This document shows positions 6,702-7,762 of a DNA stretch of 7,762 nucleotides, piece by piece. Source of the stretch: Candidatus Peregrinibacteria bacterium. GTDB lineage: Bacteria > Patescibacteriota > Gracilibacteria > UBA1369 > LOWO2-01-FULL-3. The stretch spans positions 1 through 7,762 of the forward strand of contig PXEC01000088.1 in the NCBI GenBank assembly GCA_003566255.1, given 5' to 3'. The notes under the pieces are model-generated. The model was not told where the DNA came from and ran no database searches. It worked only from the letters and a program-made list of their open reading frames with translations. Numbering within the stretch: position 1 is the first letter of the stretch; every line of letters begins with the position of its first letter. Position numbers and translations under genes: made by a program.

Positions 6702-7762
6702 CTTGATATGCAAATAATTTATTGTGACGATGCCATCGTGAAAGTAGTTTCTTCCGGAGCTTAAGGACAAAATTATTTCCGCAAATTCCGGAAGATCGTA
6801 TTCCTCCAAGAACAGAGGGATCAATTTATCCACCCTGAAATATGAGACTTCGTCTGAGTTTTTTATCACCGGCTCTATCTGCTTTTCGAATATTATCGTG
6901 TCTTTCAGACTTTCACCCTCGCCATCAAACAAATCCAAACTTTGTTTTATTGAATCTTTGCTGTTGGTTATTATCGCTATGCCGTCGGCAATCGTGTAAT
7001 AGAGGCTTTTGTTTTCTTCGCCCATGTTGAGTTCAAAGATCTTGTGTTTTCCGTATTCCGATTCTTCCCTTGTTATCTGTTTTGGCACGGCTATTATCTC
7101 TCTTCCCACCGTTCCGTCCGGCAGTGTATGCTCTACTATTTTCGGTTCAAAAACAGCCCCGATTTCGGCAAATTTTTCCGCCATTTCGTGTACTTTTACG
7201 GCCGCCGCCTGGCTATCGCTTAAATCTGTTATGAGCTTGTATGTCCCCCCGTTTTCTCCCTCTTCCAGAACCATCAAAAATTCATTTCTTACTATCGGGA
7301 ATATGTCCTCCTCCAAATTCGTGTCCGCCCCGAAATATTTTTCCACGTAATTTTTCATCAAAGTTTCAAAGCCGGAAATATACAAAAGATCTCCTCCGGA
7401 AATCACTTTTATCAGTCTTTTCATCTGTGTTTCCAAATTTTCTCCGCCCCAGAAGGCTGTTATTTCAGGAGATACGTATTCAAGAAGATCCGCTCTGTAT
7501 TTTTTCTGTGCACTCAAGTATGTGGCGGTCTGGTCAACGACTTTATCACTCAGGCTTAGAAAGCTTTGTATGGCAAAGTTGTCGTCCATTGCTATCAGCG
7601 CCACTCCCTCAGCTTTGAAAGAATCTATCAGAGGTTGGATAACTCTCATGGAAAGTCCCTGCTCGCTAAGCTCCGGGAAATGTTTGAAAAACGCGTCGCT
7701 CACGGCTTCATAATTTATGTACGCAAACGCAAGTTTTCCGACGGGTAGATTATTGTCTATTC
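6699..7762 (-). CDS. DUF3352-like protein, N-terminus off the right edge
   Basis: The frame stays open to the right edge, giving 353 visible residues. It begins IDNNLPVGKLAFAYINYEA and continues into VSDAFFKHFPEL. A GTG at 7703-7701 encodes that Val and is not the true start, because the LP..KLAFAYIN segment before it looks like the conserved first strand of the domain. No membrane segment is visible. If there is a signal or anchor it lies beyond the edge. The pattern LP-x-x-LAFAYIN near the start, repeated strand/helix units and LYYTIADGIAIITNSKDSI in the later half (a strand, turn, then 'is it visible to the test' loop and helix) resembles DUF3352, a family of uncharacterised, usually secreted or anchored proteins in Patescibacteria and cyanobacteria. 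I assign this family tentatively. It is the first of a coupled pair with the DUF4012 gene, suggesting a shared envelope role. Confidence 0.6.
   Translation of the reverse strand, partial: IDNNLPVGKLAFAYINYEAVSDAFFKHFPELSEQGLSMRVIQPLIDSFKAEGVALIAMDDNFAIQSFLSLSDKVVDQTATYLSAQKKYRADLLEYVSPEITAFWGGENLETQMKRLIKVISGGDLLYISGFETLMKNYVEKYFGADTNLEEDIFPIVRNEFLMVLEEGENGGTYKLITDLSDSQAAAVKVHEMAEKFAEIGAVFEPKIVEHTLPDGTVGREIIAVPKQITREESEYGKHKIFELNMGEENKSLYYTIADGIAIITNSKDSIKQSLDLFDGEGESLKDTIIFEKQIEPVIKNSDEVSYFRVDKLIPLFLEEYDLPEFAEIILSLSSGRNYFHDGIVTINYLHIK

Noticed and set aside
1..7762. Alternative genetic code with UGA read as an amino acid
   Set aside because: mutS and the DUF3352-like gene both end at TGA exactly where family length or the next gene's start predicts, and Trp codons are TGG.

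Overview
The window most resembles a fragment from a candidate phyla radiation (Patescibacteria) genome. The main clues are a DUF4012 protein and a probable DUF3352-like protein sitting together, families I know chiefly from that group, plus the tail of what looks like a standalone NIF3/YqfO CutA-like domain. This placement is inferred from gene families and is not a phylogeny. TGA is used as a real stop codon (mutS and the DUF3352-like gene both end in it) and Trp is read from TGG, so lineages that recode UGA are unlikely.

Layout. Bases 1-138 (+) hold the C-terminal end of a NIF3/YqfO-like domain, interrupted by an in-frame TAA at 13-15. A consensus-like promoter follows, with TTGACA inside the last codons of that gene and TAGAAT 8 nt before the mutS ATG. 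mutS (168-2747) and mutL (2738-4531) come next on the + strand, overlapping by 10 nt. After a 15-nt gap, two genes run convergently on the - strand: a DUF4012 membrane protein (4547-6697) and, upstream of it in transcription order, a DUF3352-like protein (6699-7762) that runs off the right edge. Their stop and start are one base apart.

How the genes work together. MutS and MutL form the core of methyl-independent mismatch repair. MutS has intact mismatch-binding and ATPase motifs. MutL carries the complete C-terminal endonuclease motif set, so no MutH is needed, and both proteins carry sliding-clamp-binding-type motifs. The two minus-strand genes look like a translationally coupled cell-envelope pair of unknown function. 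The DUF4012 core shows a collinear resemblance to LytR-CpsA-Psr (LCP) ligases, which is the most interesting lead here.

No RNA genes, mobile elements, CRISPR arrays or notable repeats were found. Coding density is very high and no non-coding stretch exceeds 30 bases.
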